13,420 bases of DNA from the NCBI GenBank assembly GCA_938004075.1, contig CALKWP010000157.1, positions 1 through 13,420 of the forward strand, in the 5' to 3' direction. The DNA comes from an uncultured Methanomassiliicoccales archaeon (lineage in GTDB: Archaea > Thermoplasmatota > Thermoplasmata > SG8-5). The notes under the pieces are model-generated. The model made no database searches. It saw nothing but the letters and a program-made list of their open reading frames with translations, and was not told the DNA's origin. Both the position numbers and the translations under genes were made by a program. How positions within the stretch are numbered: the stretch's first letter is position 1; every line of letters starts with the position of its first letter. Below, piece by piece: positions 13,281-13,420 of the stretch.

Positions 13281-13290
13281 TATTTATATA
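13281..13290 (+). promoter_or_regulatory. TATA-box promoter of the second pilin gene
   Basis: TATTTATATA lies about 41 bp upstream of the ATG at 13327, giving a leader of about 15-18 nt with the purine-rich AGGAAGGGA (13312-13320) as ribosome binding site. The terminator at 13143-13180 separates it from the first pilin, so the two pilins are transcribed independently. Confidence 0.6.
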
Positions 13291-13326
13291 TTTGAATACG
13301 ATGTTAAACGCAGGAAGGGATATTCC

Positions 13327-13420
13327 ATGAAACTTAAATGGAAGCAAGATGCCGTATCGCCAGTGATAGCAACGATTCTGATGGTCGCCATAACTGTGGT
13401 TCTGGCTGCCGTCCTGTACG
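13327..13420 (+). CDS. Second type IV pilin, N-terminal part (runs off window end)
   Basis: 31 codons are visible: the leader MKLKWKQD, then AVSPVIATILMVAITVV and LAAVLY. From the Asp before the cleavage site through Tyr, all 24 residues equal those of the first pilin, but 19 of the 24 codons differ. This is a paralogous prepilin of the same Pilin_N family; its head domain lies beyond the window. Confidence 0.9.
   Translation, partial: MKLKWKQDAVSPVIATILMVAITVVLAAVLY

Noticed and set aside
1..13420. CRISPR array, insertion sequence or prophage genes
   Set aside because: No regularly spaced repeats, no transposase, integrase or phage structural genes seen in any frame; only the 144-bp element at 8348-8491 resembles a mobile remnant.

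Overview
The window looks like the left end of a draft contig from a euryarchaeal-type archaeon, most likely a member of the Thermoplasmatota (Methanomassiliicoccales or a relative). Evidence: archaeal TATA-type promoters, mostly 27-32 bp upstream of ATG starts without ribosome binding sites (leaderless style); an MptA/FolE2-type GTP cyclohydrolase; mevalonate kinase; KaiC/RAD55-family ATPases; an Lhr-type helicase; a tRNA gene with a bulge-helix-bulge intron; and Pilin_N (DUF1628) type IV pilins. The lineage is an inference from gene content and style. The first 47 bases are Illumina library adapter, not genome.

Layout: (1) 48-764, minus, the N-terminal part of an M3-family oligoendopeptidase cut by the contig end. 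(2) 867-1902, plus, mptA followed by a 56-residue zinc-ribbon protein, divergent from the peptidase. (3) 1945-4992, minus, three genes: a TPR protein, a mevalonate kinase with an altered ATP loop, and a 493-residue protein joining a KaiC-like domain with a decayed Walker A to HhH and TPR segments. (4) 5138-5255, plus, tRNA-Val(CAC) with a 44-nt intron in the D-loop, followed by 340 bp without a gene that holds an 18-bp perfect palindrome. (5) 5597-8350, plus, a 917-residue Lhr-like helicase, followed by a 144-bp segment bounded by a 12-bp inverted repeat and containing four internal hairpins. (6) 8577-10265, plus, a radical SAM protein with a probable cobalamin-type N-terminal domain. (7) 10390-12502, plus, a tightly overlapping operon of three KaiC/RecA-fold proteins, of which only the first keeps a complete Walker A; it ends in a terminator-like hairpin with a T-run. 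(8) 12643-13131 and 13327-13420 (partial), plus, two type IV pilin genes whose N-terminal helices are identical in protein but different in DNA.

How the genes may work together: the KaiC-like trio directly precedes the pilin genes, and archaeal pilus/archaellum systems use a KaiC-like ATPase (ArlH/FlaH). A role for the trio in pilus control or signalling is therefore a reasonable hypothesis, not a demonstrated one. The other genes are mostly housekeeping: pterin or archaeosine precursor synthesis, isoprenoid lipid synthesis, nucleic acid remodelling and peptide turnover. The most unusual elements are the D-loop tRNA intron, the one-active-plus-two-degenerate KaiC operon, the KaiC-HhH-TPR fusion, and the structured or MITE-like element behind the helicase gene.
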